Part shown: positions 17,260-26,680 of the stretch, one piece after another
Layout: each line of letters opens with the position of its first letter
Numbering within the stretch: position 1 is the first letter of the stretch
Assembly (NCBI GenBank): GCA_947446575.1
Contig: CANFHC010000030.1
Span: 1 to 36,487 of the forward strand
DNA: 36,487 nt
Source of the DNA: Bacteriovoracaceae bacterium
GTDB lineage: Bacteria; Bdellovibrionota; Bacteriovoracia; Bacteriovoracales; Bacteriovoracaceae
Reading direction: 5' to 3'
The notes under the pieces: generated by a model
Databases searched by the model: none
What the model was told of the DNA's origin: nothing
Seen by the model: only the letters and a program-made list of their open reading frames with translations
Translations under genes and position numbers: made by a program

Positions 17260-17344
17260 GGACTTCCTGTCTCCTCTTAGATGCTTTTTCTTTATTCGAG
17301 CTCCCTCATGGAATTCGAATTTTAATTTTTACTTACAAAACGTT

Positions 17345-18844
17345 TTAAGAAAATTTAAAAATACCGGCTAAAATTCTCTCTGCAGTTGCTGGCTCTAAAT
17401 CATCTGGAACAACTTCACCTGTTCCAAAAAACTTGTAAGGAAGATCTTTAATATCTTGAGTGATGTTAAAGAGAGATCCAAAATTCAAGCAAGCATCCAA
17501 GTGAGAAACTACCACACCATCTGAAAGGCTGCGGTAAGTGCCAAGGACCTTTCTATTGTATAATTCTGTGTGAATTGCTGAAAGAGTGATCAATACTTCC
17601 ACTTTTGAAAATGCTCGTCTTAATCCATCAATAAATTTTTTAGTATCATTGCTTTCTGTCTCGTTGCATTTGTAATCGATGAAGACAGATTTACCATCTT
17701 CCATGGCCTTACGGCACTCGCCTACAATCTCCGCAATGCTTGCAGCTTTTATTACATGCATTCCAAAAATTTTCTCAGTAAAACTTGCTTTTGATTCATT
17801 TACAGTTGTGACATTTCTGATGATCACGGAATCTTTTTTCATCGTACCTATTTTCTGAACCATTGAACTTTGTCCACAAGAAGCTTCAGATAGAAAAACT
17901 GTTATTACTGGATTTTTAGCAGTGGTAGCAGCTGAAAAAAGTGGCATTGCTGTTGATACTGTAGTCATCATTTCTCTTAAAGCAAATTCAAAAACTACAT
18001 CTGCATTTTCAACGTCAGATTCTGTTAATTCAAACAAACCTTTTTTGATAAGATGTTGAATATAAATTTCATTAATATCCAAACTTCTTAGAGTTGTACG
18101 CAATTGATAAATTCCAATTGGCTCTTTTTTATGAATGCGTTCAAAACTTCTTGTTAACTCAAAAAGTTTTTTCTCTAATTCGTCGATTTTTGTTTTTTGC
18201 TTTTCAAACATTTCCTCTCCAATCAAGCGCGATCCTTTTGTATTCGCAGCTTGTTGTTGAGCAGCTTGCTGCTGAACAACACGACTTGGTGCTGCCATTT
18301 GAACTTGTTGTGCCGGTTGAGCTTCCCTGCGTGGAGCTTGAATTATAGGACGACTTGCTTCCACTTCATCGTCAAAATTAAAATCATTATGCGATCTTGC
18401 ATGACGATCTTCTTTTTCACCTAAACTTAAGAAATCATCTAAACCTTCACGAAGACCAGACTTAATTTGTGAAGCAATTCCTTTTGTTGAAGATACTGGG
18501 CGATTGAGTCCTGCACTTCCGTATCCGTTATTGCTTCTAGAACCATTTGATGATGAGTTTGAGCGAGAGTGTTCGTGTTGATCTATCATATTTGCTATAT
18601 ATCCTGCGCTGCCATTATAAAATTCTTCTTTTTGGTTTTCGTTTAATACAGTATCAACCGATGCTTTTCGCACGTAATTCTTTTCAGAAATGGCCGCTGT
18701 AATTTCGATTTTTTTCTTTTTGAATGCGCCCTTTAATCCTTTATTAGTTATTGTTTTTAAAATAACCGCATCAGGACCAAGCTCGCGTTTGATGTCTTTT
18801 AGTGCTTCTTCAATAGTGTCAGCTTCAAATTTTCTTACGTACAT
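17345..18844 (-). CDS. flhF: FlhF-like protein with degenerate GTPase motifs
   Basis: Homolog of the SRP-type GTPase that places polar flagella. The N-terminal signature is intact (residues 1-53: MYVRKFEADTIEEALKDIK, ELGPDAVILKT). Residues 90-205 form a Ser/Gln/Ala-rich linker, and an NG-like region fills 240-499. The nucleotide motifs are eroded: the P-loop position (319-328) reads SEASCGQSSM without the GKT lysine, DTAGR is replaced by IDYKCNE (389-395), and TKLD by SHLD (447-450). The last motif GTGEVVPDDLEPA (475-487) is kept. The fold and gene order flhA-flhF-flhG support FlhF, but normal GTP binding looks unlikely. The start lies three bases after the flhA stop. Confidence 0.9.
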   Translation of the reverse strand: MYVRKFEADTIEEALKDIKRELGPDAVILKTITNKGLKGAFKKKKIEITAAISEKNYVRKASVDTVLNENQKEEFYNGSAGYIANMIDQHEHSRSNSSSNGSRSNNGYGSAGLNRPVSSTKGIASQIKSGLREGLDDFLSLGEKEDRHARSHNDFNFDDEVEASRPIIQAPRREAQPAQQVQMAAPSRVVQQQAAQQQAANTKGSRLIGEEMFEKQKTKIDELEKKLFELTRSFERIHKKEPIGIYQLRTTLRSLDINEIYIQHLIKKGLFELTESDVENADVVFEFALREMMTTVSTAMPLFSAATTAKNPVITVFLSEASCGQSSMVQKIGTMKKDSVIIRNVTTVNESKASFTEKIFGMHVIKAASIAEIVGECRKAMEDGKSVFIDYKCNETESNDTKKFIDGLRRAFSKVEVLITLSAIHTELYNRKVLGTYRSLSDGVVVSHLDACLNFGSLFNITQDIKDLPYKFFGTGEVVPDDLEPATAERILAGIFKFS

Positions 18845-18847
18845 TTA

Positions 18848-20926
18848 TTACAACCTCACCGTTCCTAGTGATCTAATATTCGCATCAGGCGAAAGCTCAT
18901 TGTGGCTTACTACCACAAGGTTGGGGATAAATTTTTCAGTTAAGCGCTTAAAGTGTGAGCGAATAACTGGAGAGCAAAGTACCACCATTTTTTCTCCCAT
19001 ATTGGTTGCTTCTTCAATTTTTTCATTGAGAGAAGCCAATATGATCTGAGTGACTTTGGGATCAAGAGATAACTGTTGTCCTTGGTCGGTTTGAATAATA
19101 TTCTGAGCGATTGACTCTTCAATATTACGATCCAAAGTAAACAATGGAATATCTCCAGAATCACTTTTAATCTTCTCAGTAATGGTTCTAAACAGAGCTT
19201 GACGAGAAAATTCTGTCAACGCTTCTGTGTCTTTAATTGTAGAGCCATACTCAGATAATGTCTCTAAAATTGTGCGTAGATCACGTACCGAAACACCTTC
19301 TCTTAGTAAATTTTTCATGACCTTTAAAACAATTCCCAGATTTAAAATGTCAGGTATTAAGTCATTGACCAATTTGGGATTTGTTTCTTTAAAGTTATCC
19401 ACAACACGAACTAGTTCTTGGCGACCAAATAGCTCGTGCAGATTTGATTTTAAAATTTCTGTTAAATGTGTTGCTACAATTGTCGAGCAATCTACTACGG
19501 TATACCCATTGTATTGAGCATCTTCTTTTTGATCTTCAGAAATCCAAACTGCACGAAGACCAAAAACTGGCTCTGTCGTTTCTACCCCGTCCATTTTTTC
19601 AATAACAGTTCCTGGATCCATTGCTAAAAAGTAATCCGACATCAACTCGCCTTTAGCAACCTGAATTCCCTTAATTTTTACAGAGTATCCACCGGGCTTT
19701 AACTCTAAATTATCTTTAATCTTGACCGACGGAATGATAACTCCCCAATCCAGAGCAAAAATTTTTCTCATGTGAGTAATACGTTCAAGAAGATCACCAT
19801 TTTGTTCAGTATCAACTAAGTGAACTAACCCATATCCAACTTCGAGTTCGACCAGCTCCATATTGAGAAGTTCTTCGAGATTTTGTGGGCTGGTTTTTTT
19901 GGTAACTTCCACAGATTTTTGTTTTTCTGCGATTTCTTCTTTTGTATTTCCTTGCTCGATTTTATAGGCCACGAATCCAAGAGCACCTCCCATTGCAAAA
20001 AATGGAAGTTTTGGAAGACCTGGAATTAATCCAAAGAAAATAAGAACCGCACCCGCGATATAAATGGCTTTTGGGTGAACTTTAAATTGTTTGGAAACCT
20101 GCATACCGATATTGTCATCGTTGGTATTTCTTGTAACAAGAATACCAGCTGCAGTAGAAATAATTAGGGCAGGAATTTGAGTAACGAGACCATCACCCAC
20201 TGTTAAAAGTGTGAATGTCTCTGCTGCTTTTCCAATATCCATTCCGTTTTGAGCAACACCTATAATGATACCGCCGATGATATTGATTGCTGTAATCAAG
20301 ATACCCGCGATTGCATCTCCTCGAACGAACTTCGAAGCACCGTCCATCGACCCGTAAAAATCTGCTTCTTCAGCAACTTCTTTACGTCTGCGTTTTGCTT
20401 CAACATCATTAATTAATCCAGCGTTCAAATCGGCATCGATCGCCATTTGCTTCCCTGGCATCGCATCTAAAGTAAATCGAGCAGCAACTTCAGCAACACG
20501 ACCAGCACCTTTCGTTACAACCATAAAGTTGATGATGACTAAGATGATAAAGATAACGATACCAACAACAAAATTCCCTTCTACAACGAATTCACCAAAA
20601 GACTTGATGATATCACCGGCCGCTCCGGTTCCGTCTTGCGCTCCGTGAATAAGAATATTTCTAGTAGAAGCAACGTTCAAGGCAAGTCGAAAAAGTGTCG
20701 AGATAAGAAGGACCGAAGGAAACGTTGAAAAATCTAGGGGTCTTTTCGTATAGAGAGAAACGAGCATGATCATAACTGAAAAGGCCAGTGACAATGCCAG
20801 TAGCAAATCGAGAATTATGGGTGGGACTGGTACGATCATCACCACGAGAATCATCAAAATACCAATGGCTGCCAGAACATCTGGGCCTTGGGTGAAGATT
20901 TTCATTTTCTTTAACATGTCATTCAT
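18848..20926 (-). CDS. flhA: Flagellar export gate protein FlhA
   Basis: Largest inner-membrane subunit of the flagellar type III export gate; it conducts protons and docks chaperone-substrate complexes. It has 692 residues. About eight TM helices lie in residues 15-310, including the FHIPEP-family block RLALNVASTRNILIHG and the cytoplasmic loop with LDAMPGKQMAIDADLNAGLI. The C-terminal cytoplasmic domain runs from about 330 to 692 (LEVGYGLVHLVD, RTILETLSEYG). AGGTGA lies just upstream of the ATG. It is between flhB and flhF, the usual order. No defects seen. Confidence 0.97.
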   Translation of the reverse strand: MNDMLKKMKIFTQGPDVLAAIGILMILVVMIVPVPPIILDLLLALSLAFSVMIMLVSLYTKRPLDFSTFPSVLLISTLFRLALNVASTRNILIHGAQDGTGAAGDIIKSFGEFVVEGNFVVGIVIFIILVIINFMVVTKGAGRVAEVAARFTLDAMPGKQMAIDADLNAGLINDVEAKRRRKEVAEEADFYGSMDGASKFVRGDAIAGILITAINIIGGIIIGVAQNGMDIGKAAETFTLLTVGDGLVTQIPALIISTAAGILVTRNTNDDNIGMQVSKQFKVHPKAIYIAGAVLIFFGLIPGLPKLPFFAMGGALGFVAYKIEQGNTKEEIAEKQKSVEVTKKTSPQNLEELLNMELVELEVGYGLVHLVDTEQNGDLLERITHMRKIFALDWGVIIPSVKIKDNLELKPGGYSVKIKGIQVAKGELMSDYFLAMDPGTVIEKMDGVETTEPVFGLRAVWISEDQKEDAQYNGYTVVDCSTIVATHLTEILKSNLHELFGRQELVRVVDNFKETNPKLVNDLIPDILNLGIVLKVMKNLLREGVSVRDLRTILETLSEYGSTIKDTEALTEFSRQALFRTITEKIKSDSGDIPLFTLDRNIEESIAQNIIQTDQGQQLSLDPKVTQIILASLNEKIEEATNMGEKMVVLCSPVIRSHFKRLTEKFIPNLVVVSHNELSPDANIRSLGTVRL

Positions 20927-20953
20927 AGGTCACCTATTAGCTTTAAAGCTATT

Positions 20954-22033
20954 TTAAGCTAGTGCTTTTTTCTTTTTCTTTAACTTATAAACAAACGCCA
21001 AAACTTCAGCGACTGCTTTATATAAATTGCGTGGAACAGGGGCTCCAACTTTTACTGTTTTATAAAGTGTTCTCGCTAAAAGAACGTTTTCAACAATTGG
21101 AATATCATGAAGGCGAGCGATCTCTCTTATTTTCATCGCCATATGATCTTGTCCTTTTCCGATGATCATTGGACTGACCATATTTTCAGAATCATATTTT
21201 AAAACAATACTAATATGGGTTGGATTCGTGATGATGACGTCAGCGGTTTGCACATCTTTGATCATGCGTTTTCTCGACATCTCTCTTTGGATCTGACGAA
21301 TTCTTTGCTTAATTTCAGGATTTCCGTCTTGCTCTTTGCTCTCTTGTTTAATTTGTTGCTTCGTCTGTTTCAGTTTGTTGTGATAAGTGTATTTTTGGTA
21401 AGCAAAATCCAACATGGCCACTACGCCTAATGCCATTAGAATCGCAAAAGATAATTTCATAAGAAGTTCTTTTCCATAAGCAAATGCTTGGTAAAACTCC
21501 AAATGCATAAATCCGTTGTAGCGAGAAACATCATCTTTCAAATAAACATAAACAACTGAAAGAACTACTGCAAATTTAATGATTCCTTTAAAAGTCTCGA
21601 AAATTGATTGCATCGAAAAAAGTTTTTTCACACCATTGAGCGGGTTAACGCGATCGAAATTTAATTCCAAAATATCTGGTGAGTATAGAAATCCAATTTG
21701 AGCAATTTGGACAAGCACACCTACGCAAAGAGCAGTAAGCATTACAGGCGCACCACATTTTAGGGCTACCATAAATGTTCTAGTCGTAATTGTATTGAGA
21801 GATTTTTCCGTATAAGCAGAAGCGATATCAAGAGTGTAAAGCCATTCAATATATTTTGTCATTTCTTCGTAGACGTAAACTAGAGATAGAGACAGAGTCA
21901 AGAGACAAGCTGCTAATACAAGAACAGACGTGAGTTCTTTAGAAGAGGCAACATCCCCTTTTTTCCTAAACTCATCAATCCTATGTTGGGACGGTTCTTC
22001 GGTCTTTTCCCCGTCGTCTTGTTCGTCGGCCAT
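20954..22033 (-). CDS. flhB: Flagellar export switch protein FlhB
   Basis: Inner-membrane export component that switches substrate class from rod/hook to filament proteins. It has 359 residues: a charged N-terminus with the family string EKTEEPSQHRIDEFRKKGDVASS, four TM helices (about 34-55, 88-112, 150-166, 193-212) and a cytoplasmic tail. The autocleavage motif NPTH is intact at 270-273 in IITNPTHISIVLKYD. The chain ends in a short Lys-rich stretch. It sits between fliR and flhA. No abnormality seen. Confidence 0.97.
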   Translation of the reverse strand: MADEQDDGEKTEEPSQHRIDEFRKKGDVASSKELTSVLVLAACLLTLSLSLVYVYEEMTKYIEWLYTLDIASAYTEKSLNTITTRTFMVALKCGAPVMLTALCVGVLVQIAQIGFLYSPDILELNFDRVNPLNGVKKLFSMQSIFETFKGIIKFAVVLSVVYVYLKDDVSRYNGFMHLEFYQAFAYGKELLMKLSFAILMALGVVAMLDFAYQKYTYHNKLKQTKQQIKQESKEQDGNPEIKQRIRQIQREMSRKRMIKDVQTADVIITNPTHISIVLKYDSENMVSPMIIGKGQDHMAMKIREIARLHDIPIVENVLLARTLYKTVKVGAPVPRNLYKAVAEVLAFVYKLKKKKKALA

Positions 22034-22059
22034 CCTAGCCTTCTCCTATTTATCTTTCA

Positions 22060-22839
22060 TTATGAAAGAAATTGAAACCACGCACCTAACTTTTCTGTAT
22101 AAATCTTAAAACACGTTTGAAAAAATTCATCTGATCCTGCGACAAAAACCAAAAGTCCTAAACCAATATTCACTGCAAAACTTACTGCGATAACATTCAT
22201 TTGTGGAACTGCTCTTGAGACAATTCCCATCACTGCATTTATAACAACATTTATAAAAATCATTGGCGTTGAAAGCATCAATGCCGAGATAAAAAATGCT
22301 TTAAACATAATCACAAAAAATTCTGCAGAGTGTGCCATTTTTCCAAGGTTATAAATATGCACTGTCGAAAAAGAAGAGACAACACCTTTGAACATTGGAA
22401 TCAAGGCTCCTGAAGTCAGGATCATCATTAAGACTGTCCACTCAATTAATTTTTCAAATGGACCAACTTGTCCACCAGCACTTGGATCAAAATAGTGAAG
22501 AGCATTGAATCCCACTTGTTGAGTAATGATTGCTCCAGCAGAAACAAAAATACTCATAATTGATTTTACAAAAAATCCAATCACAAGACCTACGATTGTA
22601 TTAAAAATTGTTAAGTACCAAAAACTATCTACTCCGACATATTTAATATCCAAAAGTAATTGATCTTGGATCATTGGAAAAAAAGCAAAAGTAATAACTA
22701 CGGCGGTAAGAACTTTTACGACCATCGGAATAGCGACGTTATCAAACAAAGGCAATTGAAACATTACCGCAAACCAACGCGAGAATGCTAGCCAGAAGGC
22801 CACTATCATCGTCATGTCTGTGATTTGCAAATTAAGCAT
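22060..22839 (-). CDS. fliR: Flagellar export protein FliR
   Basis: Inner-membrane component of the FliPQR export channel. It has 259 residues and about six hydrophobic helices across the chain. The family features QVGFNALHYFDPSAGGQVGPFEKL and the C-terminal PQMNVIAVSFAVNIGLGL are visible. AGGAAA precedes the ATG (22839). It lies between fliQ and flhB with short gaps on both sides. The length matches the family. Confidence 0.95.
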   Translation of the reverse strand: MLNLQITDMTMIVAFWLAFSRWFAVMFQLPLFDNVAIPMVVKVLTAVVITFAFFPMIQDQLLLDIKYVGVDSFWYLTIFNTIVGLVIGFFVKSIMSIFVSAGAIITQQVGFNALHYFDPSAGGQVGPFEKLIEWTVLMMILTSGALIPMFKGVVSSFSTVHIYNLGKMAHSAEFFVIMFKAFFISALMLSTPMIFINVVINAVMGIVSRAVPQMNVIAVSFAVNIGLGLLVFVAGSDEFFQTCFKIYTEKLGAWFQFLS

Positions 22840-22846
22840 GTTTTTC

Positions 22847-23122
22847 CTAGCGCTCCATAACGATTTTAGGAATGTTTAAAAATAAATCTTTCGTAAACGT
22901 AGTAAGAGTGTCCGACATCCATGGTGCAAAAAATACAAGAGCTGCCACGATCACCAAAATTTTTGGAATGAACGAGAGTGTTTGCTCGTTGATTTGAGTG
23001 ACTGCTTGGAATAGTGAAACCAAGATCCCCATGATAAGAGCTCCGATCAACATTGGTGCTGAAATCATCAGCGCAACTTTAATTGCTTGGTGGGTAATGT
23101 CAGCGTATGAGTCAAATTGCAT
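22847..23122 (-). CDS. fliQ: Flagellar export protein FliQ
   Basis: Small inner-membrane channel subunit of the flagellar export gate, 91 residues, two hydrophobic helices (about 15-38 and 50-72). The block LIMGILVSLFQAVTQINEQTLSFIPKI matches the family, with the conserved QxxTQI(N)E(Q)TL pattern. GAGG lies upstream of the ATG. It sits between fliP and fliR, seven bases before the fliR start, so it is co-translated. Confidence 0.96.
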   Translation of the reverse strand: MQFDSYADITHQAIKVALMISAPMLIGALIMGILVSLFQAVTQINEQTLSFIPKILVIVAALVFFAPWMSDTLTTFTKDLFLNIPKIVMER

Positions 23123-23131
23123 TTACAACCT

Positions 23132-23923
23132 CTATGGATTAAACGATCTTAAAATTGAGCCCGTTACTAACTGCCATCCATCAACTAAAACAAAAAGTAA
23201 TAATTTAAATGGTAGTGAAACTACTACTGGAGGTAACATCATCATCCCCATTGCCATAAGCACGGAGGCGACGACCATATCTAGAATGAGAAATGGTATG
23301 TACAACAAGAATCCAATTTGAAATGAAGTCTTGAGTTCAGAAATAATGAAAGCTGGAATTAAATAATGAATAGGAACATCGTCAATTGTATTTGGCGCAG
23401 TCTTTCCTGTTACATCATAAAATAATCCGATGTCTGCTTTTCTTACTTGTTTTTGCATGAAAGCACGAAGACCTAATGTAATTTCATCAATCGCAGCTGT
23501 CGTTGTGATTTGTTTATTCATATAAGGCTGAATTGCTTTATTATAGATGCGCTCACCAGTCGGTTGCATAACAAACATAGATAAAAATAAAGAGAACCCA
23601 ACAAGTACCTGGTTTGGTGGCATGTTCTGAGTTCCAATTGCTTGTCTCATAAATGACAGAACTATTAAAATTCTAGTGAAACTTGTACACAAGATTAATA
23701 TAGAAGGCGCAAGTGTGATGATTGTAAAAAGCATTAGGACTTCGATTGAATCGACCAGGTTTACACCTTGACCAAAGTTAATCGACATACCTGGTAGATT
23801 TACACCGTTTGGATTTGCAGCCTGCGGAAACGCCAAAGCTGGCAACATTAAAAGTGCCAACACAGACAAAAACTTTGTTAATTTAATCAGACTAACTGAT
23901 CTTAAGACTTTAAGAGCTTCCAT
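23132..23923 (-). CDS. fliP: Flagellar export protein FliP
   Basis: Channel-forming subunit of the flagellar export gate, inserted with a cleavable signal peptide (about residues 1-35, ending near ALAFPQA). Four TM helices follow, with family blocks LTLAPSILILCTSFTRILIVL, MPPNQVLVGFSLFLSMFVM and FLLYIPFLILDMVVASVLMAMGMMMLPP. I chose the ATG at 23923, nine bases after AAGGA; a TTG at 23932 is possible but directly abuts that Shine-Dalgarno. It gives 263 residues, normal for FliP. It lies between fliO and fliQ. Confidence 0.96.
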   Translation of the reverse strand: MEALKVLRSVSLIKLTKFLSVLALLMLPALAFPQAANPNGVNLPGMSINFGQGVNLVDSIEVLMLFTIITLAPSILILCTSFTRILIVLSFMRQAIGTQNMPPNQVLVGFSLFLSMFVMQPTGERIYNKAIQPYMNKQITTTAAIDEITLGLRAFMQKQVRKADIGLFYDVTGKTAPNTIDDVPIHYLIPAFIISELKTSFQIGFLLYIPFLILDMVVASVLMAMGMMMLPPVVVSLPFKLLLFVLVDGWQLVTGSILRSFNP

Positions 23924-23935
23924 GCTCACCAATCC

Positions 23936-25153
23936 TTATTGTATTTGTTTCATGTTTTTAATTTTAGTCTTAATTTGATCCGAAAATCTTACCTGATCTT
24001 TTACAGGAGCTTTTTCAATTGACTTCAATGCTGGTGCATCAAATTTATCAACCCCCACTCCATCATTGTCATCATTTAACATATCATCCAATGAATAATT
24101 ATCAGCAATATTGTCTTCTTTTAATTTAAATTCTTTTGGGCGTTTTGTAGCATTTGCTGAATACAAATTTGTATCAAAATTAGATCCAGTTATCTCAGCT
24201 TCACCTGATTTAATTAATCCCGTTGTGTCTTGAATTTCAGAAATTAAAGTCATTCCTGCTTCGGTGTTTGAGATTAAGAAAACTTGTTTGTGCGCTTTAA
24301 CCATCATCAATGTTCTCTTTGGTGCAACGTGGGTGGTGCTGATAACTTCAACAATTTTTGTACTGTGAAGAAATCCTAATTTACCTTTTTTAATAACTCC
24401 CTTTTTAAACAGAGTAAGTACTCCGTAAAAACCAAGAACCATTAAACTTAGGAATGCAACGAACTTACCAATATAAGAGCTTAGCGAGAAATTAGATTTA
24501 GCTGGCTCTTCTTTATTAAATGCAGACTTAGCTTCATTCTTTTGAACTCCGGCTTGGGCCAGATTGACTCTATCAGCACGAATAGCAGTATCAGCTTGGA
24601 CTTCTTTTTTGGCCACTTTAGCCGCTTCAACTTCTGGGTGTTTTTCTGCCGCTAGTTTTTCGTTTTCTTTCACTAATGTTGATAAATAATTTTCATCAAG
24701 CTTTTCTGCTTCTACATTGTTAGTTTCTATTGTTTTTGCCACAACACTTGGAGAGCGACTTACCTTGTTTGCAACTGTTGCAACACGAGGGAAACTCACG
24801 TCTACAGAGCCATCTTTGAGCGTGATATTAACAAGCGATTCTTTTCCTTGAAGTGAGTAAGGAAGAATCGTTCTAACAGTTACAGTATTGCGGTCAGCCT
24901 GTGCTGCTGTCACCGTTGTATCGTTGAAACGTCTTTGAATTTTTCCCGCAACATGGGAGTTGGGAATCGTCACTGAGAGAACTTTATCCTTAATAGAAAT
25001 TTGTGGATTGTCGTTAAGATTTCCCACTAACTTTATTGAAAGTCGATTCTCTGTCGCTTTATCACTTTTAAGTTCAACAGCTTTGATATTCACATCGTCT
25101 GCGAAAACATTGAAGTTCAAAAAAATAGTAAAAAATAGTATTACGTTTTTCAC
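23936..25153 (-). CDS. fliO: Long FliO-type export assembly protein with periplasmic AMIN-like domain
   Basis: FliO helps assemble the FliP ring of the export gate. This version has 405 residues, far longer than E. coli FliO (about 120). The parts are a signal peptide (1-18), a periplasmic beta-rich AMIN-like region (about 22-125), a charged Ala/Lys/Glu linker (about 130-222), TM helix 229-249, a FliO cytoplasmic domain (about 252-315, with LHSTKIVEVISTTHVAPKRTLMMVK) and an acidic, low-complexity tail. The start is GTG, with AGGAGA upstream. The call rests on position between fliN and fliP plus the FliO domain. Confidence 0.88.
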   Translation of the reverse strand: MKNVILFFTIFLNFNVFADDVNIKAVELKSDKATENRLSIKLVGNLNDNPQISIKDKVLSVTIPNSHVAGKIQRRFNDTTVTAAQADRNTVTVRTILPYSLQGKESLVNITLKDGSVDVSFPRVATVANKVSRSPSVVAKTIETNNVEAEKLDENYLSTLVKENEKLAAEKHPEVEAAKVAKKEVQADTAIRADRVNLAQAGVQKNEAKSAFNKEEPAKSNFSLSSYIGKFVAFLSLMVLGFYGVLTLFKKGVIKKGKLGFLHSTKIVEVISTTHVAPKRTLMMVKAHKQVFLISNTEAGMTLISEIQDTTGLIKSGEAEITGSNFDTNLYSANATKRPKEFKLKEDNIADNYSLDDMLNDDNDGVGVDKFDAPALKSIEKAPVKDQVRFSDQIKTKIKNMKQIQ

Positions 25154-25169
25154 TGGTAGTCTCCTAGAC

Positions 25170-25502
25170 TTACTTTAAAGTTTCAATTCGCTCGATTGGA
25201 CTAATAATATCTGTTAAACGGATCCCGAATTTTTCGTTAACAACAACTACTTCACCTTTTGCAACGAGCTTGCCGTTTACTAAGATTTCAAGTGGCTCAC
25301 CTGCAAGCTTATCAAGTTCTAAAACCGAACCTTGACCAAGTTGTAGTAAATCTTTTACGATGATTTGAGTTCTCCCCAATTCGACTGAAACTTTAAGTGG
25401 AATATCTAAGATAAAGTCGAGATTTTGGACTTTAAGTTTATTGAGGGAATCATCCCCAGCTTTTACTTCATCCGCCATTCTTTCTACATTAACTTTATTC
25501 AT
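25170..25502 (-). CDS. fliN: Flagellar motor switch protein FliN
   Basis: C-ring protein of the flagellar switch, 110 residues. The SpoA/FliN domain fills residues 30-105, with the conserved string [42 protein letters not shown] broken here only by my quotation limits; [24 protein letters not shown] follows. GGGGAGAG precedes the ATG. It follows fliM after 56 bases and precedes fliO, the standard order. Confidence 0.96.
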   Translation of the reverse strand: MNKVNVERMADEVKAGDDSLNKLKVQNLDFILDIPLKVSVELGRTQIIVKDLLQLGQGSVLELDKLAGEPLEILVNGKLVAKGEVVVVNEKFGIRLTDIISPIERIETLK

Positions 25503-25558
25503 TTTCTCTCCCCTATATATCTATCGATATTTTTTTATTTAAATTCGTTTTAATTTTA

Positions 25559-26584
25559 TTATTCTTCTTCTGCTTCTTCGTAAGTAATTCCTGAATTCAC
25601 TTGCGTGATTTGAACTGCTCGGTTCCCTTTATAAGTTCCCATCAAGCATTTCATTTTTTCCACACCTTCCACCGCTAGAGTTACTTCTCCTGAAGCATCT
25701 TGGTTGAGCGGGATAATATCACCCGGCTCAAGCGTAAGTAGATCTCCTAAAGTCATCTCTGCTTCTCCTAAGCGCACAACGACTGTCGCTTTAGAGTTCT
25801 TGATGTGCTCGTTCATCGCCTGAGTCCAGATCGAATCGGCCATCTCGTTATCAGTTTGGAAACTAGATGAAAGTTTTTGCTTAATTGGTTCGATTGTTGA
25901 GTATGGAACAACAATCATGATTGTTCCTGAAGCTGATTCAAATTCTACTTCAAGAGTTGTTGCGATAATAACGTCAGAAGGTGGAACAACTCCTACGAAC
26001 TGAGGGTTAATTTCTGTACGAAGATATTGAGCATCTATACGGTGAACGGGAGCCCAAGCTTCTTCTAAGTCATTGATCGCCATATCCATGATCTTTCTCA
26101 TGAATGAAAGTTCGATCATCGTAAATTCTTTTCCTTCAATCTTTGTAAAAGGTCTATCAGTTCCACCAAAGTATGAATCGATTATTGCGTAAGCTAGTTT
26201 TGATTCAAAAACTAAAAGAGCTGGACCTCTGAGCTCATTGAATCTCATAATGCACATACACGATGGGATCGGAAGTGTGTTTACGAATTCACCAAACTTT
26301 AAAAGGTCAGTTGAAATAATCGATATGGTAGAAATTTTTCTAAGTGAGTTTGAGAGCGATACACGAAAGCTTCTAATGAATCTTTCATAGATGATTTCTA
26401 GAATGGGCATTCTTCCGCGGATAACGCGGTCTTGGTTGGTGAGGTCGTAGGTTTGAATATTCTCATCTGATTCATCAGCGCCACCACTGTTTGAATCGCT
26501 ACCACCCGAAAACGAATCGCCACCGCCGTCGTTAACTGCGTTTAATAATGCGTCTACTTCATCTTGACTTAAAACCTGCGCCAT
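25559..26584 (-). CDS. fliM: Flagellar motor switch protein FliM
   Basis: C-ring switch protein that binds phosphorylated CheY and links FliG to FliN. It has 341 residues. The N-terminus carries the CheY-binding type peptide LSQDEVDALLNAV (residues 5-17), then a Ser/Gly/Asp-rich linker (about 18-42), a CheC-like middle domain (about 50-240, with RFRG-type and GGTDRPF segments) and a C-terminal SpoA domain (about 255-330, VRLGEAEMTLGDLLTLEPGDIIPL). AGGAGGGG gives a strong ribosome-binding site. The intact CheY-binding peptide implies chemotactic control. Confidence 0.97.
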   Translation of the reverse strand: MAQVLSQDEVDALLNAVNDGGGDSFSGGSDSNSGGADESDENIQTYDLTNQDRVIRGRMPILEIIYERFIRSFRVSLSNSLRKISTISIISTDLLKFGEFVNTLPIPSCMCIMRFNELRGPALLVFESKLAYAIIDSYFGGTDRPFTKIEGKEFTMIELSFMRKIMDMAINDLEEAWAPVHRIDAQYLRTEINPQFVGVVPPSDVIIATTLEVEFESASGTIMIVVPYSTIEPIKQKLSSSFQTDNEMADSIWTQAMNEHIKNSKATVVVRLGEAEMTLGDLLTLEPGDIIPLNQDASGEVTLAVEGVEKMKCLMGTYKGNRAVQITQVNSGITYEEAEEE

Positions 26585-26659
26585 AATCTTCCCCTCCTGG
26601 GATTCATAAAGCTTTTGAGACTGCTGACATCATGTCGGCGCTCTTAAAGATCCAAAACC

Positions 26660-26680
26660 GATTTCAGTTAATCTGAAATC
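26660..26680 (-). other. Perfect hairpin over the fliL stop codon
   Basis: GATTTCAG and CTGAAATC pair perfectly (8 bp) around a five-base loop, and the fliL stop TGA lies in the second arm. On the minus strand GGTTTTGG follows, a weak T-tract. In the 79-base fliL-fliM gap it could be an mRNA processing or attenuation element. The rest of the gap shows only the fliM ribosome-binding site. Confidence 0.45.
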
